From: Sipunculus nudus
Lineage: Eukaryota; Annelida; Sipuncula; Golfingiida; Sipunculidae
NCBI GenBank assembly: GCA_026874595.1
Contig: CM049316.1
Span: 76,890,676-76,954,675 of the forward strand
Direction of reading: 5' to 3'
DNA: 64,000 nt
The translations under genes and the position numbers were made by a program. This document shows positions 24,761 to 38,730 of this stretch, piece by piece. How positions within the stretch are numbered: the first letter of the stretch is position 1; every line of letters starts with the position of its first letter. The notes beneath the pieces were generated by a model. It worked only from the letters and a program-made list of their open reading frames with translations, did no database searches and had not been told where the DNA came from.

Positions 24761-27727
24761 AATGCCCACTGCACGTACCCCTGAATTCTTACAATAGTCA
24801 CGATAAAATACGGTACACTTTGCTGAACATCTTTAGCACTGTACTGCATGAATTCCTATTGTGTCTGTTGATTTTAAAGTGTGCTAATAGACTTTGGTGT
24901 TAATATGAGCTAATCATTTTAGTGGCGCCCCCTCCCCAGCTTTTTTTAAAGGCGAAACCTTTATTTTTTTAACCAAATTTTGCGACCTGGACCCCTCCTT
25001 TTTGGACAAGAGGACCTTTCATTATAGGTTTTTATTAGGTCTTCTTGGTTTGGACGCCCCCCCCCCCCCCATCCCAAAACCTTGATCCGCCCTTGCATTA
25101 AATCATCATATTGTTACATTGAGTTAGCCTTGAATTTAAGCATTAATTCACTTTTTCTATAATTATCTAAAGAGAAGAATTTTTATTCTCCATTCATCCG
25201 AACACTTAAATCTGAAATCCTGGGGCAGCTGAAAATTGTTGGTTGGGAGAACATATGAAGAACATTTTGTCATTTGCATAACTCTAGTTCTTCTGATATG
25301 CCCAAGATGTCCTTGCTGGGTGTGTTTGCATTACGACCAGTATATCAGTATTTCTACCCAAATAAACTGTGAAGACTCCAGTGACAATCGAACCGTTTTC
25401 GCAATATCAGTTTTCTTAAACCATATCTGAGGTAAGACAGCCATTTTGTCGATCTGCACATGAGATTTAAATGCTGCGGATTCTAAACCGAAGCGAGTCA
25501 TTATGACCTCACTAATCCTCTTATCAGCAGGCCTTTAGCTAAATCACAAGAGCCGATGCCTTTTCAAGCCACCCTGCAAGCTATTAAAATGAATGATTAA
25601 ATAGCAGGAAGGGCGGCCTCCAGGAGCAAGGTCTCTGGATACGTACCTGGAGGCCTGTTACATATAGGGAGATGACATCGCCATTAAAACATTTTCATGC
25701 CTTATGGCACACCATAATACCGTTAAAATAAATATTGTTTGATAATTTATAGACCACAACACATATATGTACAGATATTAAGCCATCATTTGCATCTAGA
25801 TACGGATTGACTTCGTGATTTAACTCCAAATTATGAACCACGTACGTACATCTTCACTTAATTTCATTGAATCAAACTTTGTACAAACATCGTCATTAAT
25901 CTAAAAGATGGACAGACACGAGTGACCATTTAACGTCCTTCGAACTTTCTTGACACATGTATTAACCAAACAGGTATAAATTAATGTAAACGTTATCAAT
26001 TTAAGAAAGTTGTGCGTTTTACCATAGCTAGCATGCAGTATGAAGAACATAGTGGCCAAAATATACATTTCAAAGACGATTCCATCGATTAGGACCAGAG
26101 TATAATGAACTCTGAAGGTCTGACGATTTAAATGTATACCCAGACATCCAAACTGCCAACCTGGACGGCGTACAAAGACTCATCTCTATATAGCTAATCA
26201 TTGGTGAGAGTCAGCTTTATTTTATGGACCGATTATCGATTGGCTGATGCAGACGGTTCGATGATTGATCTTGCGTTGCCATAATCCATTACAGACTACA
26301 GACTTCTCACAATTGTTATGCTTTATAGAGAGAGAAGATACACTTCCATATAACCCTGCCTTGGCTTAGTGTATTGATGTTTACTGCTAAAATGCTTTAA
26401 ATGAAACGTGATTCCATGTACCGACAGACGTAACTCTGTTCTAGCTCTTATCACTAAAGCCCTGTAAAGTCCGTAGGGTGAATCCCTGATATTTGCATAT
26501 TAGGGCGTCAAAAGGCTCCTGACGATTCCCTCGCATTTGCATACAAGGCCGTCATACCAGGCAATAGACAGATCAACCCGTTTGGTTATATTCGCACTGA
26601 AATCATGCATGTTTTCAGAAAGTCCATACATGGACCTTCGTGTCCTATGATAGATCTCTGCTGTTCGAACATACGCTCCATGGGCCAAATTTGAGTGCAC
26701 TGTAAGCAATGCCGCACCTATTTTGTACTGTGTATTTGTTAGTGTTCAAGTTACACATGAGTCTTGCCACTGTTAAGTTGCCAACACGCTGAATGTCGTG
26801 ATTGTTTCAGTCAGCCGGTACATGAATTACAGTTTGACTGCGTTCGTCGCGTGTGGACCTGAATATCTCACGCTGATTGCCTGAGCTAGTACGCTCCCGA
26901 GGCAGCGAAAATCTTATTCTTCTAAAGAAGCAACTGATTTTCACGCAGCCTGCATTGACCGTTTATTGTACATTTAGACACCAGATGGCGGTTCGTTGTC
27001 CGCTGAAAAAAAATGTTCGTATGATGTGACAAGCAGCCAACCAGATGCCAATAAACAAACACTCGACAGGCATCCTGGCTTCGCCCATAACTGGGCTTCA
27101 AGCGCCGCTTGATGACAGTTTATGGTCGAATTTTAATTGCTTACTCTGCATTCTCGCATCATCGAACGATTCGATTAGCGTATCCATGTGTCTGTTGTCT
27201 GCAGAACTGAAATCAGCCAGCGAGGTGTGCACGCAGCCTTTGTTGTTAAAATTCGTTTGAATTAAAGCTCACCAGCCGGGCATCCTATGTGCCCAAGGCC
27301 ATAAGCAAACCACGTCTGGGGCCATTCTCTCTGAGCCTGTACTGTTCAGACGGTTACCGGGGCGATGAACTGTCACTCAAAACGAAATGAACAACATTGG
27401 CTCCGTGTATTCCTCGCTTGGCTGTGTCTTCCAGCACAAGGTCTCATCTAATTGGACAAAAATACAGTGCTCCCCTCTGGTGTAGCAATTCAGGATACGA
27501 GGTCATAACAAACAGCTCTTAAGATATAGGTAGTAAGCGTATAAGTAAAGCGCTGTGTAAAGAGCGTACTGAGCTAGAGACACATTTTTAAACCGGCCTT
27601 CTTCGATAAGCGATGGTCTGATAAATGGTGACACACTGACTAACTGAGGCTGAGGGTTATATATAGTGTTAAAAATCATGCCGAACTCAAATAACCGAGG
27701 ACCTAAAAATATTGACTGATTAAATGG

Positions 27728-27787
<60 letters not shown>

Positions 27788-28839
27788 TTGTATATGCAAG
27801 ACCACTATAATTACTCCTTGCGTCACTGGGAAAGACCTATGTTCAGCGAGGCTGTGATGTGTGGCACTGACTGTCCGGAACGGCCCAAGTTTAATAGGCG
27901 TTGGATTTCTCTGTCAGAGCCATTTCATTGACTGCCTGTGGGCCAGTCTAACTTCCATAAGATTTATTCGAACAATCTTTGGATCGATCTGTGTTTCATA
28001 ATGCCATTACACCTACGGTTACTATATACACATTTAGGCTATAGAGTTATTAGATATATTCGGTATTATACTGGCCTATGTGTCTATTGGGAGGATGTAT
28101 ACAGGTTTGTATTTAATCAGAAATTTTATACTCCTCGAGGTCAACCATTTTTGCTGATGACTGATCATGAACTTACAAGTGATTCCCAACACTTCTAAAA
28201 ACGACTAATAATCGATCATTCGTTGATAATATGCTGTCAGTGATCGATTATGATCAAGGAAACGACTCCCAGCACTAGTCAGCAGAGCAAAATAACAGAG
28301 CCTTGAGTCATTTTTTTTCTTATGCCTATGCCTATGGTTATTATTACAGGTATACATATATATACCTGAAATTATACTATGTGTACAAAAGATATCCACC
28401 TCCAGCATGGTTTGATTTCAATAATAATTTGTGGAGCTGTTGAACCTTAGGTCAGACACGGTTGATTATATTTAGAACTGATCAGTATTTAAACGAGGTC
28501 GAGGTGTATTTTTTCCAGTCGTCTGCTGTCACGGTCATTCACAGCGTAAATCCAATAGGTTTGCATATGGTGCTGACACCTGGCGGATTATTCTGAACTT
28601 CGGAGGCTGATGATTCAAAACATGGGGATCTGGCTAAAAATCATGTTGTCGGGCTAGAGATGTGCCTTCTCTCTGATGTGGCCATCAGAAAAAAATATTT
28701 TAAAACTAATATTTTTATTCATATTTATGATTTTTCTCATGATCATGGGGGAAATTGATTTAATTAAAGCATATTAAGTGAGTCTTAATCTTGATATTCA
28801 TAATGAAGTAGGTATATATCTGAACTTGACAAATTAAAA
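24761..28839. other. Apparently unique non-coding region
   Basis: About 4 kb without recognisable transposons except a C run near 25058-25071 followed by TTGATCCGCCCTTG and a (TA)n at 27731-27786. Base composition is more balanced than elsewhere. I see no exon with a recognisable family; regulatory sequence is possible but cannot be shown from sequence alone. Confidence 0.5.
27731..27786. repeat. (TA)n microsatellite
   Basis: TA repeats with one AAA interruption. They underlie a spurious minus-strand frame at 27503-27826. Confidence 0.95.
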
Positions 28840-30215
28840 CAAGGGACCCATTGGTCACGGCGCTCAGCTGATCCTGATTGGACTATAAATGTATCACCAT
28901 TGTGATACTATATTGAGTAGATAAAGCTTAGAATATCATGGTCATGTTGGGTTTTATAAAGGAATATAATGTAATATGTGAGTAAATGATATATGAAATA
29001 ACCTGACTGATGGATTAATATGGAGTAAAATATAGTGGTTTATTTTTTATTTATTTGGGAGGGATCGAAAAAAGCAATTTATTTGAGCAAATATGAATGC
29101 AATGACAGTATGCTAAGCAGTGGTATAATGATGATAAGGCTATTTGTTGAAGGATCTATAGTGTATGGAAAACTGCAAGAGTTCAATTTGACAGATAAAA
29201 GGTTATGATTGACTATACTGATGAGGGGATTTATGAATTTGTGACTGTATGACATAATATCTTGACAAGATCGGTCTTGACAAGGTGCATTATTTTGATG
29301 CACCTCACGTCTACATATTACACAATATTGACATAATGTCTGGCATGTACATAGGTACCTATGGACAAATGGTCAACAGTACTGAACCACCTGGAAGGTT
29401 AAAATCTTAAAAATATGATGAAATGTAGATAATGTTTGAGAGGAAGAGGTAATCTGGGCCATGGTTGGTTTATATGATTGAAGAAAATGTTGCAAATAAT
29501 ATTTGAGACCTGACCATGCCTTTCCATTGGTTACCTTTTTGATAAGCTGTTGACAGTTCAACAGTTTACACATTTGTCTGATGAGATCCAATTTATTTGG
29601 TAAACCTTTTTAATCAATTTTATGATATGTATACAGTTGCCATAACGTCCTCATTCCACAGGTGCAATGACTTGATAGGGGGGGGGGGGGGGCGGGGAGG
29701 GGTGTTGTGTTATGATCAGAGTTACAATGCCTCTGTCTCTCTGTAGATATTTTCTTTAATTATTAAATTTTATGCTATAGCCATAGAACTATTGTTCACA
29801 GTGCCAAGGAGCAAAGCCTCAGTGGGATGAAGAAGGGGATGGTGAGAGTTACAACACCCTTGCATATACATACAGGATATGAAATTTAATTCAACAGTGC
29901 TTTAAAAAAAGTTTATTCATGAACATTAAATATTTAAAACAGAAAGAAAGATGGAGAAACAAAGCAAATAATTTTTTTCCCCATTCTACTGAGCCAAGAA
30001 AAAATTAACAATATTTGCATTTATTCCTTTTTTTCATTACATAATTTTAATCCAAGTTTCTGAATGTTACTATAAATTTACAGTATAACATACATGTGAT
30101 TGTGAATATATTTTAGTTGATTCACATTTCTAAATTGCATCAACATTTATAGCTAATGTATCTAGTTTATAGTACCTGTCAACAGAATGGGATGGAGGGA
30201 GGAAGGGAGGCAATT

Positions 30216-30270
<55 letters not shown>

Positions 30271-32918
30271 GAGAGAAAGAAAGATGGAGAAAGAAAGAGA
30301 AAAAGCAGAGGAGAGAAAGAGAGAGAAAAAGAGACCTAGACTGCCAGAGAGAGAGAGAGAAAGAGAGGCTCTCTGGTAATTACTGCCTGACCCAGCCTGA
30401 CCCAGACACTCACAGTGGCAGTAAGTCAGACCTGAAGGTGTTATGTAACTGCCCAGTACACTGCATTTATACTGATCTGATGCAAACAATGAAGACATGG
30501 TACCTGGAAACTTGAATAAAATCTACAGTTTTTGATCAATTGGTTTCAAATTTCAGATTTTAACAGATGAAATGTTAATGTGTACATGCTGTGAAAATTA
30601 TATCCACAGCACTAACAGGAAAAATTTGAATATTTATATTTTTTTTAAATGGTATCAGGAAAAAAAGAAAAGTATTCTCAGCTATAAAACTAATACATGT
30701 GTTAAAATTAATCCAAGGATCAAAACACCCAATATATCATACCAGGAGCAAACTGGAGTTGGGAATGTTTAATTTTATGAACTGAAATAAAGGACCAGCA
30801 ATATAAATTTTGATTATTTAGCCAGTCTCATGTAACAACTGATACAACCATGAGTTATAAGTCAAACAAATTAAAATCTTTAATGAACACTTGTCTGAGT
30901 AATATTTTAAATTTTTGACATATTTATTTATTATTTTAATTTTGTAATAAATATAAACCAACAATTTAAAGACCTGGAAAAGACATGGAAATTTAGATTA
31001 ATTTAATATAATCAACTGCATTCTTGTCTATCATTATCTTGCTTCATATAATCCCTAATAGTAAACAACAATTTATTTTAATTATTTATTTTTCATTTTT
31101 ATGGTTGAAATGAAAAATACCCAATGGTGACTGCATGGTGTTATTTGAAATACAATTTTGGCCATCCATGGAAGATCCATAAATGATCAGTAATTGCAAG
31201 GTAATCCCCTGTAACTCATTAACTATAAATTCCTTTTCCATTTATTTTTTTAAGTTCTTATCATTAACCAAATATTTAAAAAAAAATTTTATTGTTATGT
31301 TTATGGCCTAAACAAATACTAGTGGAGGGGGTTGGACAGTTAGATCCAGTTGAAGCCACCCAAGAGCTGGCTGGCTGCAGAGTGCCTCGCTTCAAGCATG
31401 CATAATTGGCCTGAAAGGTCAATGTGGGGACATAAAAGAGGGGCTTCAGTACAGCCAAGGTGTGATATGGTCTCATAAAAACTTTCATAAAAGCTAGTTT
31501 TTGACCAATTCCTTTTATAACTTCAGCATTTAGAAGCTTAAATCCTTACCAGTGCAAGATATGAAAATTAAATCAACAGTGCTTACAGGGAAAAAAAACA
31601 TGCCATGGCCAAAGTTGGGCAAAATTTAAGGTACTGATTTATATTTATGCTAATAACTTATTAAATTTGAAAAATTCAGAACTAATTTTGGGAATACAAT
31701 TTAATCTTGATTAAATAATGTTATATCCCTGGCAAAAAATGTCTACCTTCAGCAATTTTCATGTTAAGAGAGTAAATATATTTCTTGATTTTTTTCAAAG
31801 TGCATTATGGTTGGGCCTAGAACTTAAAACAATTACACGATACTGACATCATTTCTGGCATATGCATAGCGAATGTATAGAAAAATATGTATATTATATA
31901 TTATCAAAGTCAGATCAGTGGTTTTGATATTAGGCAATCTTAAAGTGTAACAATGGGGTTTTAATGGAAAAATGAAGTTTTTTCTTAATATCTCGAAAGA
32001 ATGCAGTCCTAGTGACCAAACTTTTAGTATGGTAGAGCATTTGGGGGACATCTAACTGTATGCAAAATTTAAGGAACTTAGAGCTGAAGCTGGGGAGCTG
32101 AGCTCTAGTAAACTGCATAACACTAGCTTGGTGTAAACAATATATGACATAGTGCTTTAAAACTTGAATAAAATCTACAGTTTTTGATCAACTGGTTTCA
32201 AATTTTTTGTTTTAACAGTTGAAATGGTAACAAAAACATGCTTTGAAAATTAAATCCACAGCAGTTACAGGAAAAAAATGTGCCATGGTCAAACTTGGGC
32301 AAAATTTAAGGTACCAATTTTATATTTTTGCCAATTTTAAAAAAAATTTAACAGATTTTGATCTAATTTTTGGTGTTTAATTTTGGTATACAATTCAATT
32401 TTGATTATTTAAAGTAGTATTACTGAAAAAAAAAATCCTACCTTTAACACTTTTGGTCTTAAGTGACAAAATATCTTTCCTCATTTTTTTACAATGTCCA
32501 TTATATTTGGGCCCATAACTTTTTTAAATTAAAATAATACTGACTTAATTTCTGGCATGTACATAGGAACCATATAGAGGAATATTTATGGTAAAAATGA
32601 AGAAAACCAGATGAGTGGTTTTGATATTAGGCAGTCCTGAAGTGTGAAAATAGATTTCTAATAAAAAATAGAGGTTTTTCCTTAATATCTCGAAGGAACG
32701 AAGTCATATTGACCCAATTTTTGGCATGGTAGGAGATTTTGGGGACATCTAACTGTATGCCGTATTTCAGATTCGTAGGTCAAACGGTGTCTAAACGTGC
32801 CAGTCTTACGGACGGACATCCAGACGGACAGACTGACGGACGGACAGACAGACAGACGGACGGACGACGGACAATGGACAACGACTATAGCTCAGATGAC
32901 TTATAGTCAGCTGAGCTA
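28840..32918 (-). mobile_element. Helitron-like family D, long copy (4.1 kb)
   Basis: The left end CAAGGGACCC (28840) follows AAAA; arm GCTCAGCTGA is at 28862-28871. The right end has a GACG/GACA-rich tract (32808-32880) and a hairpin at 32888-32918: inner arm TAGCTCAGATGACT, loop TAT, outer arm AGTCAGCTGAGCTA, with one mismatch at the ninth base. The body contains two related blocks of about 0.68 kb (marker GGCAAAATTTAAGGTAC at about 31617 and 32297) and partial further copies. It is collinear with the copy at 45304-49867. No coding. Confidence 0.72.
30219..30365 (+). repeat. (GA)n microsatellite and purine tract
   Basis: Pure GA to about 30260, then a degenerate AG-rich purine tract. It lies inside the family D copy and creates a spurious Arg/Glu-rich frame. 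Confidence 0.93.
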
Positions 32919-33374
32919 ATGAATATAAAAAAGTAATTATTTGGCAGCAGAGTTTACCAAAGTTTCTTGTTAGCATAACAATGTGTATTCAAACATTCAT
33001 TTGATTGCAATAAAGTAAAAAATACTTCAATTCTCTGGAATATGCACCTTTAATAAATACTGGTTTCTTCAATTGTTTATTATAAATGTTTTTAATAACA
33101 AATACATACAAACATGTACGACTGATGATATATGGACCTCCATGGCCCTATGACATCACATTTTGCATGGTACCAACAGAATTCAATACTTTGACATGTT
33201 AAAGTTAACTGCTCTTAAATAACAGCAATTTTGAAGGGGCAACAAAATGTATCATTAACATTATCATCTCTATTCTTACAGAGGTAACATGACCAGAGAA
33301 ACTCTGGATAAAATCAAATCATACCATCAGAGGAGTGTTAATTGAATTAACTTAACAGACATAAACAAACAAAA

Positions 33375-34545
33375 CTAGATGTGTCGGAACAACACGAATG
33401 CCCCCGCCTTGGGCAAATTAGAAACATTTGTAAAATTTGGAAAATTTTTTAAGTTCAGGAGGTGTCATATGGTCAAAAGTAGGTCAACAAGGGCAAAATG
33501 CAAACTTGATCTGTAACGGGTCGTTATCAAGCAACACACCAAAAATCATGCCAGTATATGCAGGCATTGTGAAAAAAAGTCCATACATGTGCATTTTCCA
33601 TAAAAATTTCTGTCTTTCATGAAATTTTCTATGTTTAGGATCCGTAAAACAATCAAAAGTAGGTCAACCAGGATGAAACGCAAACTCGATCTGTAACTGT
33701 CATTATCTGCCCACACAAAAAAAATCAGGGTGGTATCTGCAGGCATTGAGGAAAAAAAGTCAGTACATATGCATTTGTTATGAAAATTTATATTTTTCAT
33801 GAAACTTTCTATGTTCAGGAGCAGTCAAATGGTCAAAAGTAGGTCAACTGAGACAAAACAGGAACTCGATCTGTAACTGGTCATTATCTGCCTACACACC
33901 AAAAATCAGGCCCATATCAGCAGGCACTGCGAAAAAAAGTCCATACATGTGCACTTTTTTATGAAATTTTCTATGTGAGAGCACCGCCAAACGGTCAAAA
34001 ATTGGTCAACTGGGGCAAAACGCGAACTCCATCTGTAACTGGTCATTATCTGCCAACACACCAAAAATCAGGCCAATATCTGCAGGCACTGAGAAAAAAA
34101 AACCGTACATGTGTATTTGTCATGAAATTTCATATTTTTAATAAAATTTTCTATGTTCAGGAGCCGTAAAACGGTCAAAAGTAGGTCAACCAGGACGAAA
34201 TGCGAACTGGATCTGTAACTGGTCTATATCTGCTCACACACCAAGAATCAGGTCAATATCTGCAAGCATTGCGAAAAAAAGTCCGTACATGTGTATCTGT
34301 CATGAATATTTCTTTTTTTCATGAAATTTTCTAAGTTTAGGAGCCGTAAAACGGTCAAAAGTAGGTCAACCAGGACGAAAGCGAACTCGATCTGTAACTG
34401 GTCTATATCTGCTCACACACCAAAAATCAGGCCAATATCTGCAGGCATTGTGAAAAAAAGTCCGTACAACTGTTTCATTTCTGAATGACGGAATGACGGA
34501 CATGGGTAAAACTTTATGCCCCGGCCACTTTGTGGCGGGGGCATA
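33375..34545 (-). mobile_element. Helitron-like family C, complete copy (1.2 kb)
   Basis: The left end CTAGA (33375) follows AAAA; palindrome GTGTCG-GAA-CAACAC (33381-33395); arm ATGCCCCCGCC (33398-33408). The body is about six tandem units of 180 bp (marker GGTCAAC at 33482, 33662, 33842, 34004, 34184, 34364; one unit is 162 bp). The right end is a GAATGACGGAATGACGG tract then a hairpin at 34515-34545: inner TATGCCCCGGCCAC, loop TTT, outer GTGGCGGGGGCATA, one mismatch at base nine. The outer arm is the exact reverse complement of the left arm. No coding. Confidence 0.78.
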
Positions 34546-34767
34546 AAAACTGTTGATTATAAAAAGTCTCTATTCAGAAACATCTTAGGCTACCCAAAAT
34601 ATTCACCAATACCCTCCTACAAGCCACAGAACAGATAAAAGCTGGAGCTGTTTATCACATTTTGAATAAATGATTATCACATGTTCCATGGATGTTTATC
34701 CCATAGTGCATGGATGTTTACTCCCTAGTCCACAGGTGTTTATCCCATAATAAACAAATGCTTATTC

Positions 34768-34772
<5 letters not shown>

Positions 34773-34848
<76 letters not shown>
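34773..34848. repeat. (TC)n-(TA)n microsatellite
   Basis: TC at 34773-34809 followed by TA to 34848. Confidence 0.96.
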
Positions 34849-34852
<4 letters not shown>

Positions 34853-35811
34853 TTCCATACTCTCAATGTTATCTTGTGATTTGCAGACAATTTTTTAGGA
34901 AATCAATGTTCTTGGATCATCCTTGAAATACTTAACACTTCCAGCACTGGTACAATGGCCTTACAAGATAACACCTCATCATCTGGCATGAACCAACTTA
35001 GAAAAGCTTCCAAGTTCCTTCCTTCCAATTCAAGGGGGTTGGGCCAAAAGGTATACTTGGGTAGACAAGAAATCAAGTACTTCAACAGTAGATGGACTTC
35101 TGAATAGTAAAAAAAATCATAATAATATGGACAGCAAGATGCTGTTTACATCAGGATGGATTTTAAAGTGCGGCGACTAATGGAAAAATTGTTCAAATTG
35201 TGATAAAGTACCAAATTTGGTACAGTTGTAGTATTGTACACTGGCTTTCATTTAAGAAATAGTTCCACGAAACATTCATGGTATTTCAGGGGTGGATCCT
35301 GCAATTACTTCTGGGGTACCGATGAATAAATTAAATAATTGATAAATAATGTCTAATCTAATCGTAACTCTGCCTGTCTACATTTCCTGTTCATATGAGG
35401 GCTCTAGACCTATTGAATTACAGACCAGTCAGAATTCCAATATGGCCACCACAGCCCAATCACTGATTTTCTTTCGCACGTGATAACTCAACAACAACGA
35501 CATACTCAGCTTTCCCAAATTCACAGGGATGATTGGTACATACGAGGGCTTCAGACCTATTGAATTACAGACTTGTCGAATTCCAATATTGCCACCAGAT
35601 CATAATAGGTGATTTTCTTTCGCACTGGATATCTCAACAAGAACATGCTTGACCTTTATCATTTTCTGTTTGTCATAACTTTTACTTAATTTTTCAACCA
35701 AATGTAAACTAGTCCAGCAATAGCAGAAATGCGGGGCCCTGTGAGGACCATTGTCCGACCACATCTAGTAATATTAATAATCCTGATAATGATGAAAACT
35801 GTCAAACAGAT
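34849..35811. repeat. Non-coding; 147-bp tandem duplication
   Basis: CAGACCTATTGAATTACAGA-type blocks at about 35405 and 35552 start two diverged copies of a roughly 147-bp unit that also share GATTTTCTTTCGCAC. CAGGGGTGGATCCTGC at 35287 resembles a hAT-type terminal motif. No gene. Confidence 0.5.
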
Positions 35812-38730
35812 GTAATAACACTAGCAACAGGGAATGCACGTGGACTTAAGAACAAAATTAAATCAGTAGAAGTTAAAGAATTGATAAATAATCACAGTAT
35901 TGTATGTATCACGGAGACATGGGCAACCACGGATGATGAATTTTCTAATGCAATCCTCGGGTACTATGGTTATGGAATAGTCAGGAAGAGTACAGGGAGA
36001 GGAGGGGTCTTATGTTTACGTGCAACAGAAATTAAAGGGTATGATAAAGAATATTATTAAGTGGTACCTTAATTAATGAAGATAACGATTTGGCCATAGT
36101 TTGCTGCTATATTGCGCCAGCAGGTTCATCATTTTATGTGGATGAAGGTGAAATAAATGGTATCAACAGGCTGGAAAATGTATTGGTAGATACTTTAGCA
36201 GAATTTTATGAATTTAATTTAATTCTCCTTGGTGATTTTAATGCCAGAACTGTAAATATAACAGATATAGCAGATATACCAGGAGACTTAATTATGTGTT
36301 TTTATTATGTCCTTTTGGTTGCAGTGTAGTTGATATGTAATTGTCAATAGTTGTCTACTTCATAATGTAGATGGATCCTGTGTATTATCTGATGATTTGT
36401 CCGATCACTTTCCTTTAAGCTGTTCACTTAATATTATCAGACCAAGGAAAGAGCTTTTGAATGAATATTTATGCGAACTGACAAAATGGGTAAAATTTTA
36501 TCAGACTGATGAAGATAAAACAAATATTTCAAAATCATTAGAACAAACAGAATGTGCGTTACTTTTCAACATATTTAATGGAACCTTAGAAACATATCCA
36601 GAAATAAACAAAACTTCCGAGACAACATGAAACTAAAGCAGCCAAAATGGTGGGACAAAGAATTTGATTTTTGGAAAAATGAAAAATATATAGCGTCGAA
36701 TAAGTATAGATGTACAATATCAGATGGCGACTTACTTAATTATTAACAAACAAAACAGAGGTTTAAAAAGTTATGTGAAGAAAAGAAGGCAATCATCCAA
36801 GCCTCAGAGGTGCAAAAAATACTGATTCCATGTGGAAAAACATGAGATTTTTAAAACAAAAAGAAAATTGTTAAAACAGTAGAAGTGGTCCGTTGGTACA
36901 ATTATTTTAAGGAAGTTTTTGAATTCATCAACACATGAAATTAATCAAGAGTTTAAGAATCATACTCTGGAATATTTAAAAAAATGTATTAGAAATTGAA
37001 AATGATACAGAGCTTGATGGACTCATAACAACATGTGAAGTACAGAAACCATAAATGAAATGAAAAGAGGAAAGGCCCCAGGGCCTGACAGGATAACAGT
37101 AGATATATTGAAAGATACATATAGTCATATATTTAAATTATTTAATAGTGTACTAGGAAATGGATTTTTCCCAGCCTCTTGGAGCAAAGCATTTATTGTA
37201 CCAATTCACAAAAAGGCTTCCATCATAGATCCTAAAAAATTATAGAGGTATTTCATTACTTAATACCGTGGGTAAACTATTTACAAAAATATTGGCAAAC
37301 AGAATTCAAAATTATGTTGATCAAGCTGGATTATTATGTGAAGCACAAGCTGGCTATAGGAAAGGGTATTCAACAGTAAACCATACATTTTCTTTAATGG
37401 GGTGTGTGCAGAAATATTTAACAAAAAAGAAAAGAAGGTTTTATTACACATTTATTGATTTTTCAACTGCTTTTGATAGTGTACAACATGATTTATTGTG
37501 GTATGTTTCAGTTAAATCTGGGATAAAGGGGAACTCTTACAGACACTTCATGTGTTCTTACAGAGGAAGGATTAACAGATTATTTTTAATGTACTAACGG
37601 AACCCGACCAGGGTGCATGTCGAGTCCCCTTCTGTTTTCTTTATTCATAGATGACTTTATAAACAAATTAATGAAACAGATTGTCGTGGTATAAATATTG
37701 ATGAATATTTGCCAAACTTAATGACATTAAAGTACGCTGATAATTTAGTATGCTTCAGCGATACAACAGGACGTCTCAAAGAACAAATAAACCAGTTGCA
37801 GGTTTTTTTCTGTCAATTATGGCTTATAAGTTAATTTAGGAAAGACAAAAATTATGGTTTTTAGACAGGGGGTTCATTAAAAAGAATAGAGAAATGGCAC
37901 TATCAAAAATACTCGAATTGAAATGGTAAATGACTATAGATACTTAGGGGTAATATTTACAAGTACATTGTCATGGTATAAAACAAAAAAAATGCAGGCA
38001 ATGCAGGCAATGCAGGCCGAGAGAGCAGCGACTCTCATAAAAAATTTTTATATGAAATATAGTTGTTTATCAGTGAGCCACCTATTTTATCTATTTAATT
38101 GTATGGTCACACCAGTATTATTATATGGTTCAGAACTGAGGGGATATGAAAGATGTGAAATAATTGAAAAGGTGCAATATAAATTTTGCAAATACATTCT
38201 AAAAATTAGCTCATCAGCTCCGAACGCAGCATCATTGGAAGAGTTTGGAAGGCATCCAATGTTTGTCAGTCAGTTATTAAGATGTGTAAAATACTGGAAA
38301 AAATAGTAAATTATGGGAATAATAGATATCCAAAACGTATATATAACATGTTTAATCTAGATATGAATGGAGCTTCTTATATGCAGCGCAGGTTTTGTGT
38401 GTGTGTGGATGAATCAAGAAGCAGGAGACATTAGTTTAGTTTTGGCTAAAATAAAGGAAAGAAATATTGATATGGCAGAACAAAACTGGTCTTGTGATGT
38501 AGAATGAAAAACTAAATTATATGTTTATGATACTTTTAAATCTATGCTCTCAACGGAGTACCTTGTGTGACTAATACCAAGCATAAACAAGCGCTAGCCA
38601 GATTGAGATGTTCATGTCATGATTTGATGATTGAAAAGAGAAGGTATATGCAAATGGATAGAGTTTATTGGTTTTCAAGATTTGTTTTTAGAAATCAAAC
38701 TTTAAAACGCTGTTTAGTTGTACATTTACG
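35812..38730 (+). pseudogene. Decayed APE-type LINE: endonuclease plus reverse transcriptase
   Basis: The endonuclease starts with NARGLKNKI (about 35835) and ITETWA (35910), then ILLGDFNARTV (36220-36255) and SDHFPLSC (36398-36421), all landmarks of the apurinic-type endonuclease. Reverse transcriptase follows: GKAPGPDRITVDIL (37070), PIHKKAS, TVGKLFTKILANRI (37267), EAQAGYRKGYSTVNH (37340) and FIDFSTAFDSVQHDL (motif A, 37455). The catalytic box reads YADN instead of YADD (37732-37743). A C-terminal segment HKQALARLRCSCHDL follows near 38590. Frameshifts and stops separate these pieces, so it is dead. Confidence 0.87.

Noticed and set aside
30156-30515. Arg/Glu-rich 119-codon frame
   Set aside because: Product of a (GA)n tract inside a transposon.
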